From assembly GCA_015680905.1 (NCBI GenBank), contig CM027377.1:18624501-18688500 (forward strand): DNA of 64,000 nucleotides, written 5' to 3'. The translations under genes were made by a program, and so were the position numbers. How positions within the stretch are numbered: position 1 is the first letter of the stretch; each line of letters opens with the position of its first letter. The notes beneath the pieces were generated by a model. It worked only from the letters and a program-made list of their open reading frames with translations. It had not been told where the DNA came from and did no database searches. Source of the stretch: Coptis chinensis. Lineage: Eukaryota; Streptophyta; Magnoliopsida; Ranunculales; Ranunculaceae. Of this stretch, positions 23,100-33,527 are shown one piece after another.

Positions 23100-24330
23100 T
23101 TCTCTTACATGGTGAGCTCCCATCAGAAGCAAAGATCGTTCGTGCAATAAAATTCCGAGCTCCCAGATACACCGTAATCAATGGATGATTGTTCCGTAAA
23201 TCCGCAGGAGGACCCCACCTAAGGTGTATAACTCCACGCGAAGGTCAACTCATCTTCGACGAAATTCACAAAAGTGAATATGGCCACCATGTAGGAGCAA
23301 GATCTCTGGCTCATAAAGTAATCGCCTAAGGGTATTATTGATCAGGCATGCACATCGAGACAAAGAAGTACGTTCTCCAATGCCACCAATGTCAAATATT
23401 TGGACACAACCATCTAAGTCCAGCACGAGAATTGATCAATATAGCCAGCCTATGGCCCTTTTATATGTAGGGGCTAGACATCATGGGACCATTCATCCCA
23501 CAAAAGAAAACAGGACTCAAATACGTCATAGCAGCCACAGATTACTTCACCAAATGGGTTGAAGCAATCCCACTAGTTCAAATAAAAAAAGTCCACGTCA
23601 TCAACTTCATATGGACCAATATCATCACAAGATTTGGTCTACCCCACACCCTCGTCATGGACAACGAAACTCAATTTGCTGGCTCACAAGTCAAGACATT
23701 TCTACAAAAATGGCGCATCATTCAAGCATTTTCTACACCTAGATATGCACAGAGCAATGGTTAGGCAGAGGCTACCAACAAAGCAATCAAGGAAAATCTC
23801 CAAAAGAAGTTGGAGAGCAAGAAAAGCCAATGGCAGAATAACTCGAGAATATTCTATAGGCATATAGAATAATAGCCAGAGCCAATACCAATGAGTCTCC
23901 TTTCACATTTTGTTTCGGAACAGAAGCAATCATACCATCAGAACTCACAATCACAACCACATGTTCTGACATCGTCGAATCAAGAGAAAATGACAACATC
24001 TTGACAAAAGAAGTCGATCTCCTAGAAGAGCGAAGAGAAACAACTGCAATATCCCTAGCTCGGTACCACCAAATAATCCAACGATCTTACAACAAGAAGG
24101 TCGTCCCAAGATCTTTCCAAGCTGGCGACCTAGTCCTCAAGAAGACACTAGCTCCAGCCAAGCTCGACCTAATATGGGAAGGCCCCTACATTGTTGACAA
24201 AGTCATTGGAAATGGAGCATACTGGATCAAAATGCAGTTCGGTGATATGCTTCCCCGACCTTGGAATACAGCTCTCTTCAAGCGTTTTTATCAATACGTT
24301 TTCTCCAGATGTATCAGTCAACATGAATAA
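23100..24330 (+). pseudogene. Integrase of gypsy element 1
   Basis: A zinc-binding part (G-H-H-V-G-A-R near 23283, C-H-Q-C-Q near 23380) is followed by the core G-L-D-I-M-G-P-F (near 23473). Next come A-A-T-D-Y-F-T-K-W-V-E-A (first catalytic Asp, near 23530-23570), D-N-E-T-Q-F (second Asp, near 23659-23680) and Y-A-Q-S-N-G followed by TAG in place of Gln (23763). The C-terminal piece 24001-24330 ends in P-R-P-W-N-T and L-F-K-R-F-Y, the normal integrase end. At least three stops and frameshifts make it inactive. Confidence 0.78.
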
Positions 24331-24480
24331 AATTTCATCAGCATTTCGCGTACAAATGTCATCTTTACATTATATGAGTACCACACATCTTGTAATAGCT
24401 ACCTAATCTGGGACGACAAACGTCAAGTCGGACACCAAAGACGGAGTTAAGAGCAACTCACCTATAATTACCACGCAGTG

Positions 24481-24740
24481 GTTAATTACCAATCAAATCC
24501 AACCCAAGGTCCCCCAAAAGGACCGTAAATCAACTTAACACCAATGCCATGGGTTAAACATGATTCAACTGTAAATTTTATGCAATTATCAGTCAAATAC
24601 AAACATATGGGACCCCCAAAAGGACCCAAAGTCAACTTAAGGCCTTTGAAAAGGGTTAAGCTTGGCTCACCTATAACTTCCACTCAAAGGCTAGTTATTA
24701 GTCAATAGGAGTTCCCCCAAAAGGAACGACCCAATCAAAC
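24481..24740 (+). repeat. Short imperfect tandem repeats downstream of integrase in gypsy element 1
   Basis: Two to three diverged units of roughly 100-120 bp share CCCCCAAAAGGAC and a preceding CAATCAAAT / CAGTCAAATA block (24493, 24590, 24695 areas). Tandem repeats in the untranslated part before the 3' LTR are common in Tat-type gypsy elements. Confidence 0.6.
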
Positions 24741-25141
24741 ACACATGAGGAGACCTAGGTGACAGCTACGCTCATCTAATCATGTCGTGAACCAAACAAT
24801 CACGACCTTTGAACATTAGACGATCTACCATAGTTCAACAGGTCGTCAAGACTGCTACTATACAGCACAGGTCGTCATACAACAAATAAAAAAGCAACGA
24901 AAGTAATCACATTCATGCAACATTCAAAGATAATATCAAAGCAGAACAAGTAAGTAATTTAAATATTTTACTTCTTATAAAAATTTGGTTAGGTACTAGA
25001 GCCCCCAGATTATCCTGAGAAAACGACCTCAACACCCCCACCATAAAAAATATTAGGTATCAGTATCAAACAAGAGAAATATTTAAACATTGTTCAAAGA
25101 ATTGTCAACCAAACCTCAACACAAAAACAGCAAGATCAAGA

Positions 25142-26314
25142 TCAATCAACACGAGAAAGATTTTCCACATTCAAGGGCTCCAGTGGACCACCCTCTTCAC
25201 CAACTGGGCCACTAGCGGGATCACAACTTGCATTTACAACTTTGGTGGAGACCTCTTCAGTTGGCAGAACGGCTGGAGCAGCACCAAGATCGGATGGTAG
25301 ATTAGATCGTCTACTAGCATCTGCAACAACACTATCCATAGCTCTGTTGCAGCACTTTTGACCGACCTCTTGAGGATCTGGTACTTATGTTCTAGTTCCA
25401 TATAGTCATCCACTAGAACGTAGACATCCCCACCCTCTACCAGATAAACCATGTCGTTGTACTCTATCTGAGCTCTTTCAACAACGACCCGTGCATTCTT
25501 GCACTCACCGATCCAGTGCTGAACCTCCACCCTAGATGCATTAAGAGAGGGTTGCAACAACGCCACCTTCCCAGCAATATCCCCGACCTGCGATCTCAGC
25601 CCAGACATTTTAGCTTGTTCCACCTGTTGAATAGCGATCAGCTTGTCATAGGCCTCCTTGGCAGCATTCAGCTCCTTCTTGTATAGGTCGGAGATAAGGG
25701 CCATCTCTTTTAGCTTCCTATACATAGCTAGGACCTGACATCCAACAAAGTAAATCAGAAAGCAGTAAAGTCAAAGAAAAAGACAAGGCTCAGGTCGGAG
25801 AGACACTTACAGAGCAAAGGGAGCGATCCATATCTTTCTGGTTCACCCGCAAGTCCTTCCCGGTCTCCAGCTGGTGCCTATCTCCATCTAAGGCAATGCT
25901 CTCCAGCAACTAACGAGGACTTAAAGCTACAGTCCTTATTCATCACAAACTTCCTCAGCCCGCTCACTGGGTCCTCATAGGTGACAAGCCTATCTAGGAC
26001 ATCTTCACCACTCTTGTTACTTGGGGCCACACTCCCCGACCCTTTCCACTTCTGGGCAACTGGCTCAACCTCATCCCAACTTTCAACTAACCATAACAAA
26101 CTACGACACCCCCATCCCGAGATACGTAATCATTGTTATACAACCTCCTCTCTCCACTCAGGTCGTACATGGCCAGGTCGGCATCTACCCAACCAAACTC
26201 CTCCTTTAGATCAACATAAAGCGACCTAGGCCCCAACTCCTCAGCCATCGTCTCCATTGAAGAAGACGATGAAGCCCCAACTCCACTACGAACTCTAACC
26301 ATCATCCCCATCAC
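25142..26314 (-). pseudogene. Antisense extra ORF of gypsy element 1, with a predicted 76-nt intron
   Basis: On the strand opposite gag-pol, frames run from 26314 down to 25142. The N-terminal piece (26314-26087) reads M-E-T-M-A-E-E-L-G and L-K-E-E-F-G-W-V-D-A-D. A middle piece (26099-25878) contains W-D-E-V-E-P-V-A-Q-K-W. At 25810 there is a GTAAGTG donor and at 25735-25737 a CAG acceptor after a pyrimidine-rich stretch. Splicing joins C-S to V-L-A-M-Y-R-K-L-K-E in frame. The C-terminal exon is strongly helical (coiled-coil-like, K-E-L-N-A-A-K-E-A-Y-D-K-L). A frameshift near 25900-26090 and a stop near 25900 break the copy. Antisense ORFs at this place are known from Tat-type elements; function unknown. 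I do not recognise a domain. Confidence 0.6.
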
Positions 26315-26761
26315 TTACGATTTTCTCTCTCCACTGATCTACCTCCACTTCCCCACTCAAACTATCACTGGTCATAGACATTATGAAATCAAAAAGAAAC
26401 AAAGATCAAGTTTTTCAAAGAAACACACTTGGAAAACAAAAGGACGAGAAAGGTTGGTTTGTTTTTCTTTTTCTCTATGTTTTTTCTTCGCTTGAATTGG
26501 TAGAATGAAAAGATGAAAGGCCTTTCCCACACGAAAACCCTTTGGCTGTGCAAACCTCGAGAAAAACAAACATTTTTCGTATTCACAAATGCAATGATAA
26601 CTCGCCCACAAACCGCCGCGATTTTGGGCCCACAAATCCATCCCAACAGTTCCCGCACATTTTTCAAAAACCAATTAAACCAACCAGCTATCCGACACGT
26701 GTTTTAAAGCTTTATTTTAGCCTTTTTTTCACACAATAATTGTCCAAAGAATGGATCAAAT

Positions 26762-26772
26762 AAAGGGGGTTG
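26762..26772 (+). promoter_or_regulatory. Polypurine tract of gypsy element 1
   Basis: AAAGGGGGTTG lies immediately before the TGTAAATACCC start of the 3' LTR, as expected for plus-strand priming. Confidence 0.7.
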
Positions 26773-27217
26773 TGTAAATACCCTCCGTTCTGCACTACAG
26801 TACACCTGTCCACACACCAGGTCATACTCCATCAGCTCCTACCAATCCATCAAAATGCACCAACGACCCAAACCTAGGACGTCCCAAGCATTAATTACAG
26901 CCATGTATGGAAGCAAATCATCTAGCACAATCCTAGAGCTCAGTCAACACACCAATCAAGAAGACATTTACTTTATAACATCAAAGTAATGGCGAATCAT
27001 CAAGATAGCACACAATGTGGATCTACAATTCATAACGGCCTGAAGCAAATAAGGAAAGTCAGCTCAAACATCTATAAGTAGAAAGAGATGAACTACGTAA
27101 GGCTTAAACATCTATAAGAAACTTGATACGTAGGCAACTTTTATCCCAAGAAGAGTGCAACCATTTCCTATCAAATAGAACATCAGGTCGTTGTCCCCTA
27201 AACACCAAACCTCTATA
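26773..27217 (+). repeat. 3' LTR of gypsy element 1
   Basis: 445 bp, TGTAAATACCC to CCTCTATA, followed by the target copy GTTAT. The last bases differ from the TACA end of the 5' LTR. Confidence 0.88.
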
Positions 27218-27222
27218 GTTAT

Positions 27223-28721
27223 CAAACTTCTCATGCTACTGTTTAGGTGCCTGTTTCAACCCATAAAGTGACTTAAGTAATCTGCATACCTTTTTACCAT
27301 TACCTGGTTCCACATATCCTGTTGGCTGATCCATGTAAATCTCCTTTTCTAAGTCCCCGTTTAGAATGGATGTCTTAACATCCATCTGATGAATAACAAG
27401 ATTATAAACAGCAGTAACAGAAAATAATACTCTAATGGATGTTATCCGTGTAACAGGTGAATATGTGTCAAAGAAATCAAAGTTCTCTATCTGTCTAAAG
27501 CCCTTGATAACAAGCATTGCTTTAAACTTGTCCACTGAACCATTGGTTTTAAACTTCCTTCTTAAAACCTATTTGATTCCTATAGTTTAACAACCAATAG
27601 GCAAATCAATAAGTTTCCAAGTTTTGTTTTCTATGAGAGAATCAATCTCACTTGAATGACTTTTCTCCAAAACTCAAAATCAAAAGATGCGAGAGCTTCT
27701 TCAATAGAAGAGGTATCTTCTTCCAAAGTACAGTGACAAAGTCGGGTCCCAAAACCTTAGTGACCCTAAGCTCTTTTAGATCTTCTAGGTTCATCTTCTG
27801 TGTCCATAATTCTATCATGCAATCTAGATATGTCAGTGTCAGAAACATCAATATTAGGGGCCTTGGAGGATAATTCCCCCATTAGCACCTCCATTATTTC
27901 TAGATAAATATGGAAATCTATCTTCAAGAAACTCAGCATAAGATGATCAACAAAAACATTACTCTTCATATCTAGAAAAACATAGGCATTGTTGTCCATA
28001 GCATTTCCTAAAAAGACACGTAAAAGACTTACTCTCAAGCTTTGAGATTTTAGGATTATGATTCCTTACAAAAGCCAGACATCCCTATGTTCTGGAGTAC
28101 TCAAATTAGGTTCCTGTTCTTCCATAGCTCATAAGGTGTAACCTTTGTCTTAGAATTAACCATTCTATCCAGCACACATATAGCATACAGTTAAAACAGC
28201 TTTAATCCCTTAAGTGTTATGTTCTTACGTTCATCTACTCCATTTCAGGTGAATAAAGAGTTGTCATCTCATGAATAATACCATATGATTATAAGAAAAA
28301 GATTAAAATTAGCAGAACTATATCAAGTACCTCAATCATTTTGAATTACTTTAATGTTTCTATCATGTTGATTTTGAACCTCAAGTACATAAGTTTTAAA
28401 AGAATAAAAAACACCATTTTTATCCTTCAGCAAATAAACATTTGTAAGTTTCGAGCAATCATCAAAGAATGTAATAAAATATCTTTTACCACCTTTAGTC
28501 ATAACACCTTCAAGCTCACAAATATCAGTGTATACCAAGTCTAGCAAATTTGTACTTCTTACAACTGACTTGTGAGATTTCTTTGTGATTTTGGCCTTAG
28601 TGCAAGATTCACCGTGTACAAAATCATCATCATTCAAATTAAGAGTTAAACCAATAGAATTAAACAAAATCATCCATGGTACCCTCACAGATCTCTCACC
28701 CAAGATTGATACTGTCCCCAA
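27223..28721 (-). pseudogene. copia pol remnant: integrase and N-terminal reverse transcriptase
   Basis: From the right, the piece 28721-28332 holds an integrase start: a G-E-S-C-T-K-A-K-I-T-K-K-S-H motif before the core, then D-L-V-Y-T-D-I-C and Y-F-I-T-F-F-D-D-C-S-K with a catalytic Asp. Degenerate integrase end and linker follow (28038-27648). The RT piece 27535-27236 holds A-M-L-V-I-K-G-F-R-Q, Y-S-P-V-T-R-I-T-S-I-R, Q-M-D-V-K-T-S-I-L-N-G-D-L and L-K-S-L-Y-G-L-K-Q-A-P-K-Q. The gypsy LTR interrupts just after this; the rest resumes at 18440. Confidence 0.78.
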
Positions 28722-29433
28722 CCTTAGCCATCACTTGGCCCAATCCTCAGTTGGACCTCATCTAAGGTGTGGGGTTCTATATCAATAGAAGTGTAGCTCC
28801 ATTACTACTTGATGTGGGATCAACAAATTTCAATATCTCCTTACATGCATATCTCTTACTAACAAAGACACCAAACTTTGTGATCATATATGTACAAAAG
28901 AAAAATTAATCTCAAACAATTATATCTAGTCAATTTAAAAGCCTTTCAAAGCATGTTAATCAACACCCAATGCCACAACATATTGACTAGATAAATAACT
29001 ATAACATATAGTCTTAGATTTTAAGCTTCTTTAAATTAAAAGCCTTAGCATGTAATTCTATGTTTTAATTCATCTCACAATATAAAACAAAGGAATTGCA
29101 TAGATTTGGTAAAGAATACGATACCTATCCGATTGAAAAATTGGATTATCACGTTTCGCTATTTGATGGGAAATTGGCCCATAAAGATCTGTAAACCTGA
29201 ATGAATTAGGCTTCAAGCCATACACCGTTGGAAACATCTTTGAGTTAGCTTTCTAACGCAAAAAACGGATTGTGAATCCGATCATCGATCAAAACGTTAT
29301 AGCCATTTTCATCAAAACTATCCTACCATTCTGAATTTCTAACTATTTTTTCTTTTCCGATAATCTCAAAATCTCGAACTGGTTTGCAAATCCAACTCCA
29401 ACTCGAAGGGACAACCTTCCAAAAAGAAGCATC
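28722..29433. other. No gene recognised; possible retroelement non-coding sequence
   Basis: AT-rich DNA between the copia integrase remnant and the open frame at 29434. A stretch near 29200-29300 (ATACACCGTTGGAAACATC, then AACGTTATAGCC) resembles leader sequence seen in plant LTR elements. I cannot show boundaries. Confidence 0.4.
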
Positions 29434-29877
29434 ATGATATATACAGCTAACCCATTAAGACCAGCTCCGATGAAAAAAAAATTCACCGCCACACAGTATG
29501 GACACCTTGTGCGCTCGGTCAGATCAAGAAGGGTTCACGTTGCTACTGCACAATCACTGTCAATGACATATAGGCATAAGGATGAAGTGGAACGAAACCA
29601 CAAGAATCTCTCTGTGATGAAGAGGAAGTACAATGACCCTAAAACAATCTCTTTCATAGTCGGCGGAAACGTTGATCAAAAGGAAAATCTCGAGGGAAAA
29701 CTCTTCCCTTATGAGAAAGTGATGTTTGGTCACATGAGCACCCACCCTGAAAGAAAAGGTGCACCTCCAGAAACCACTGGCGTGACTGATAAAAACAACT
29801 TTTCTTGCTCAAGGAGTCGTACTACTTCAGCGGATTCTTCACTTGATTCTTTCTTGATATTTCCAATAAGGACCTAG
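29434..29877 (+). CDS. Unrecognised open frame of 147 codons beside gypsy element 2
   Basis: The frame starts M-I-Y-T-A-N-P-L-R-P and is basic in its first two thirds (K-K-K-F-T-A-T-Q, R-S-V-R-S-R-R-V). The end is serine-rich (S-C-S-R-S-R-T-T-S-A-D-S-S). Its TAG stop lies in the CTAGC target-site copy of gypsy element 2, so the stop predates that insertion. An internal ATG at 29470 (M-K-K-K-F-T) is an alternative start. I recognise no domain. It may be an exon of a host gene, a retroelement fragment, or chance. Confidence 0.3.
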   Translation: MIYTANPLRPAPMKKKFTATQYGHLVRSVRSRRVHVATAQSLSMTYRHKDEVERNHKNLSVMKRKYNDPKTISFIVGGNVDQKENLEGKLFPYEKVMFGHMSTHPERKGAPPETTGVTDKNNFSCSRSRTTSADSSLDSFLIFPIRT

Positions 29878-29878
29878 C

Positions 29879-29995
29879 TGTGATGTCTAGGAACACCTTT
29901 TCTCAAATGTTCTAAGATCACACAACCTTATTAATGAACAGAATGAATGAAGAAGATGAATTGAATCAAAATTTTATTGATTGGCGATAGAAATT

Positions 29996-30058
<63 letters not shown>

Positions 30059-30325
30059 CTCTCTCCTGTTTCTAATAATTTTTCTGACAATGAACTAATG
30101 AATCCCTTTTCTCTTGCTTTTTCAGTCTTTATATAGTGTCCTGATTTGGTTTTAACCTAGTCAATCTTTGACATGTGTCCCTTGTCTTCCTCCTCTTTCC
30201 CGCTCAGTACCTGCAAATGTTTGAAAATAACTACGAAATATATCGACACATTGATCCTTATTCCAATGTCTCGAGTTTTGAAATATCAGTTATAACATCT
30301 CCAGGCACGATATTTGCCAACTACA
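29879..30325 (-). repeat. 3' LTR of gypsy element 2
   Basis: 447 bp, including a CT/TC microsatellite at 30001-30054. The same microsatellite lies at the same place in the other LTR (41668-41716), so it belongs to the element. The copies differ slightly in repeat number and by scattered substitutions. Confidence 0.88.
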
Positions 30326-31836
30326 TTTCCCCCTCTCAAAAATTTGAAATTTTGCTAAAAAATTTCAATTTTTCGAGAAGCGGTTATATTAGTTTGGGCC
30401 CAAATATTGACCTGGTCCATATTGTCAGACAAAAATTTAAAACGAACCGTTTATCTTTCCTACAACTTTAAGCTTCTCCCATACGCTACCTCCCCTCTAG
30501 AACGCGATTTTCCTTGCTTCGTTTCTACTGTGCTGCATTCTTGCCCTCAAATTCTTAGAAAGAAATCCCACTCTTGCAGGTATGCTTGTAATCTCCTGCA
30601 TCTTGTTAGTTTTACTAGACTATATCTTACCATAATTAGTTTATAAAAAAAATAAAATACTTATCTCTAGGGTTTTCAAGTCTTCTAGAATTTTGAATGT
30701 CATAAACTTGTCTACTCTTGTGTTTATACTATTGTAGATAGCACTTCTAGTATGTTTGATAATGTTTCAAAGTTTACATCTTTAGTGTCTTAAGATGATT
30801 TGTTTAGATATTTCTTTTTGTACTGTTTTGCCCATCGGATATATCAACTTGTTAAAAACGTATATCGAAATTTCTGATATAGTAACCTTTATATCAAAAT
30901 TTCCGATAATAAATAAACAAAAACCATCGATAATATGTCATATATATTAAATTGACAATACCAAGATTACCTTTGTCCTCCCATCTTTGTTTATAGTCCT
31001 TCCAATGGCGAGTGAAGATATCCTCTCTGATGATAGCATTAATAGTGAAGAGACCCATTCTGACGATAGACTTCGTAGCCATAATCTTGCCTCTACTTTT
31101 TCGAGACCATATCGATCCCAGACTTCTTGGGATTTGTCTTATGTTGTAGAAGGGATTCCTTGTCATCCTTTTGAAACCACTGCCTCATAATCTTAGCACG
31201 AAACTGTTGAAGATACAAGTCAATAAAAACATGGACTCAGCCCTTTCTTCATCAAAAGACCCAATCTAGTGTTAGTTCAGACTGCTTATCAAATTCCCAC
31301 ATCCCTTTATCTGCAACACTATGCTGGTACTCGGACCTTTACCAAATGTCAGAGTGGCACCAGACGAGCGATCATTGTTACTGTTGGCCAACTTGCCACT
31401 AGATTGAGATTTCCTCTGACCAATCTCGATCGCGAAATGCTAAACCATCTGAATATTTTCCCTAGTCAAGGTATGGGAAATTTCTGGAGGTTAATATTTA
31501 TATGTAATTATTACAATAACCACCTCTCCCCAGAAAAGTACGAAGCCGATAGAATCAGACTATCCGATATCCTTAGGCACTATAAATTCGGTGAAAAACT
31601 TCTTGGATATTTTTACCCCAAAAAACACAACCGTTCCAACATCAAAGGTATCATCTGCAAAAACCGAAAAAGCGACAAGGAATGGACCAAGTATCCTATC
31701 ATCGTTTTGGGTGATTGGGAAAGTGTCGATACTCCAGCGAAACCCTCTCTGAAACATCAAGTCTTCAATTCTTCAGGTATATCCTCCTTCTGATACAATT
31801 TCGATATTTATATATATCGGAATCCAACTCTGATCC

Positions 31837-33459
31837 TGTCACGCCCCGAGACCCAACACACATCCCGAGGACATGGAATGAATCTCGAGGCCGACACCAT
31901 CCCGATTCTACCGAAATTTCGGTAGAGTTTCCTTTGTTTAATCGACGTTCGTAAACCCTAAAACCTGTCATAAACCTATACATTTCATAATACCCTTCCA
32001 ACAACCATATATACACAACCCAACCTCTTAAACAACATCAAATCCCATCCACCAACTATGTAAGTGTAACTGCTACTTAAATACATCAAAGATTACATCA
32101 AAATGAGCGGAGCTCTATATATATACAACCAAAATGGCTAAACTATCTCTATACATCCAAAAGTATGTGCTTGACTCTGTCCTCGTCAAGTATAAGGAAA
32201 TCCTCCCAGATCACCATAACCGTCATCACTAGGGTTAGGGAATACCTTCTCCACAACTGGCTCGTCTGAAATGTTAAGTAGGATGAGCAACAGCTATGCC
32301 TAGTAGAAACACACATAACCAATAAATAGTCTACTTATAGAAAACATTTAAAACATGCAGGGTTTCTATAATAGTATTCAAATATTGTGACTATGTATAT
32401 ATACATCACTAACTAGCAGAAATCATCTCGACATGCTTCATTGATATACAAAATAGAGTTTTTTTTTTTCACAATCATCATACAACTATTGTGGCCGCTG
32501 CATCCTATTAGAATGGTGAGGGTACGGTACTTGGTACCAGATCCGCACAGGCAATCTCGGTTCGATACTTCCCGGTGTGAACCATGCACCGTTGTTTTCG
32601 ATTTTACCCTGCAGGGAGATGAAATGCCGTTGTTGTGTTCAGACACACAAAATCCCCAAAGCTTTTTAGGGCTCGGTGGGCCTGTGACCCACGACCCCCA
32701 TGCGGCTGTCACCTAACTTACGGTGGTCAACCGTTCGACGACAGCACTGCTTTCGGGATCGACACATCCGAGTGGACTAAACTCTCACTCCTCACGCCTA
32801 AACCTCATCGAGGTAGCATGTAACCCCACTCAAGCTAATCACCATACAACAGTGTGACGCGACAAGCATGGTTATCTAGAAAAGTAGAAAAGGAATTCCC
32901 GGACTACATCCGGTGATGCATCCCTTTAAAGGTGGCCCACCACCTCGAAGGTGTACACCACGTTGGAATCCTAGAGCTTGACTGCCGTCTCGAAATGCGA
33001 CAAGCGGTTCCTTCTTTATAGGAATTCACAATTCCTTTTCTAAATCCTCGTGATAAACATAGTAATATCTATATATATATACTCATATTACCGATTATTT
33101 TCAAATACTCTAGTTACCTATGTAGTTTTTCTTTTAAAAGCGTTGATTATGTAGGTGTGAGTTCTGGATTTACCATCCTCGAAAGTAGAACAACCTATGA
33201 CTCCCAAACGGGCGGTCATAGTAAATAACAACCGATGATTCCTAAAGCGGCGAATCATCGTAAAATAACACGACCATCCGGGAACAATCGGAACCTCGCA
33301 CCTAGTTACAAAACAACCGGGTAATCCTTACCGCATTACAAAATCCATCTCTGTCTCCCATCGAGACAAGAGCCTTGAACCTTCCCAAAACCAGTTTTTC
33401 ACTTTTAACGAGAAAACAATCCCTCGCTACCCCGATTTTCTGAAAACCCATTTCACCGA

Positions 33460-33527
<68 letters not shown>

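Larger units (their letters stand above)
18446..27217 (+). mobile_element. Ty3/gypsy retrotransposon (8.8 kb, complete LTR pair), Tat-like layout with an antisense frame
   Basis: The LTRs are of equal length (445 bp each). The target duplication GTTAT lies at 18441-18445 and 27218-27222. A TGGCGCC-type primer site follows the left LTR and a G-rich purine tract precedes the right LTR. The order gag, protease, reverse transcriptase, RNase H, integrase is gypsy-type. A 2.4-kb segment between integrase and the 3' LTR contains tandem repeats and an antisense coding region, as described for Tat/Retand-type elements. Pol has many stop codons, so the copy is dead. It inserted into the copia element at 17200-28721. 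Confidence 0.9.
17200..28721 (-). mobile_element. Ty1/copia element (minus strand), truncated at its 5' side and split by a gypsy element
   Basis: Two blocks of one copia pol lie on either side of the gypsy insertion. Integrase and the N-terminal reverse transcriptase occupy 28721 down to 27223; the end of reverse transcriptase and RNase H occupy 18440 down to about 17530. The two blocks meet at the GTTAT target duplication of the gypsy element, so they were once continuous. Sequence at about 17200-17530 looks like the 3' non-coding end or the start of the 3' LTR. The 5' LTR, gag and protease are not found. Confidence 0.75.

Noticed and set aside
24481..24740. Regular CCCCCAAAAGGAC repeats considered as a CRISPR-like array
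   Set aside because: Units are few, diverged and inside the untranslated part of a plant gypsy element. There are no uniform spacers, and the organism is a plant.
26381..26674. Overlapping open frames near the 3' LTR of gypsy element 1 (26381-26674 minus, 26513-26739 plus)
   Set aside because: They overlap each other in several frames in a polypyrimidine-rich untranslated segment. The real antisense ORF starts downstream of them at about 26314.
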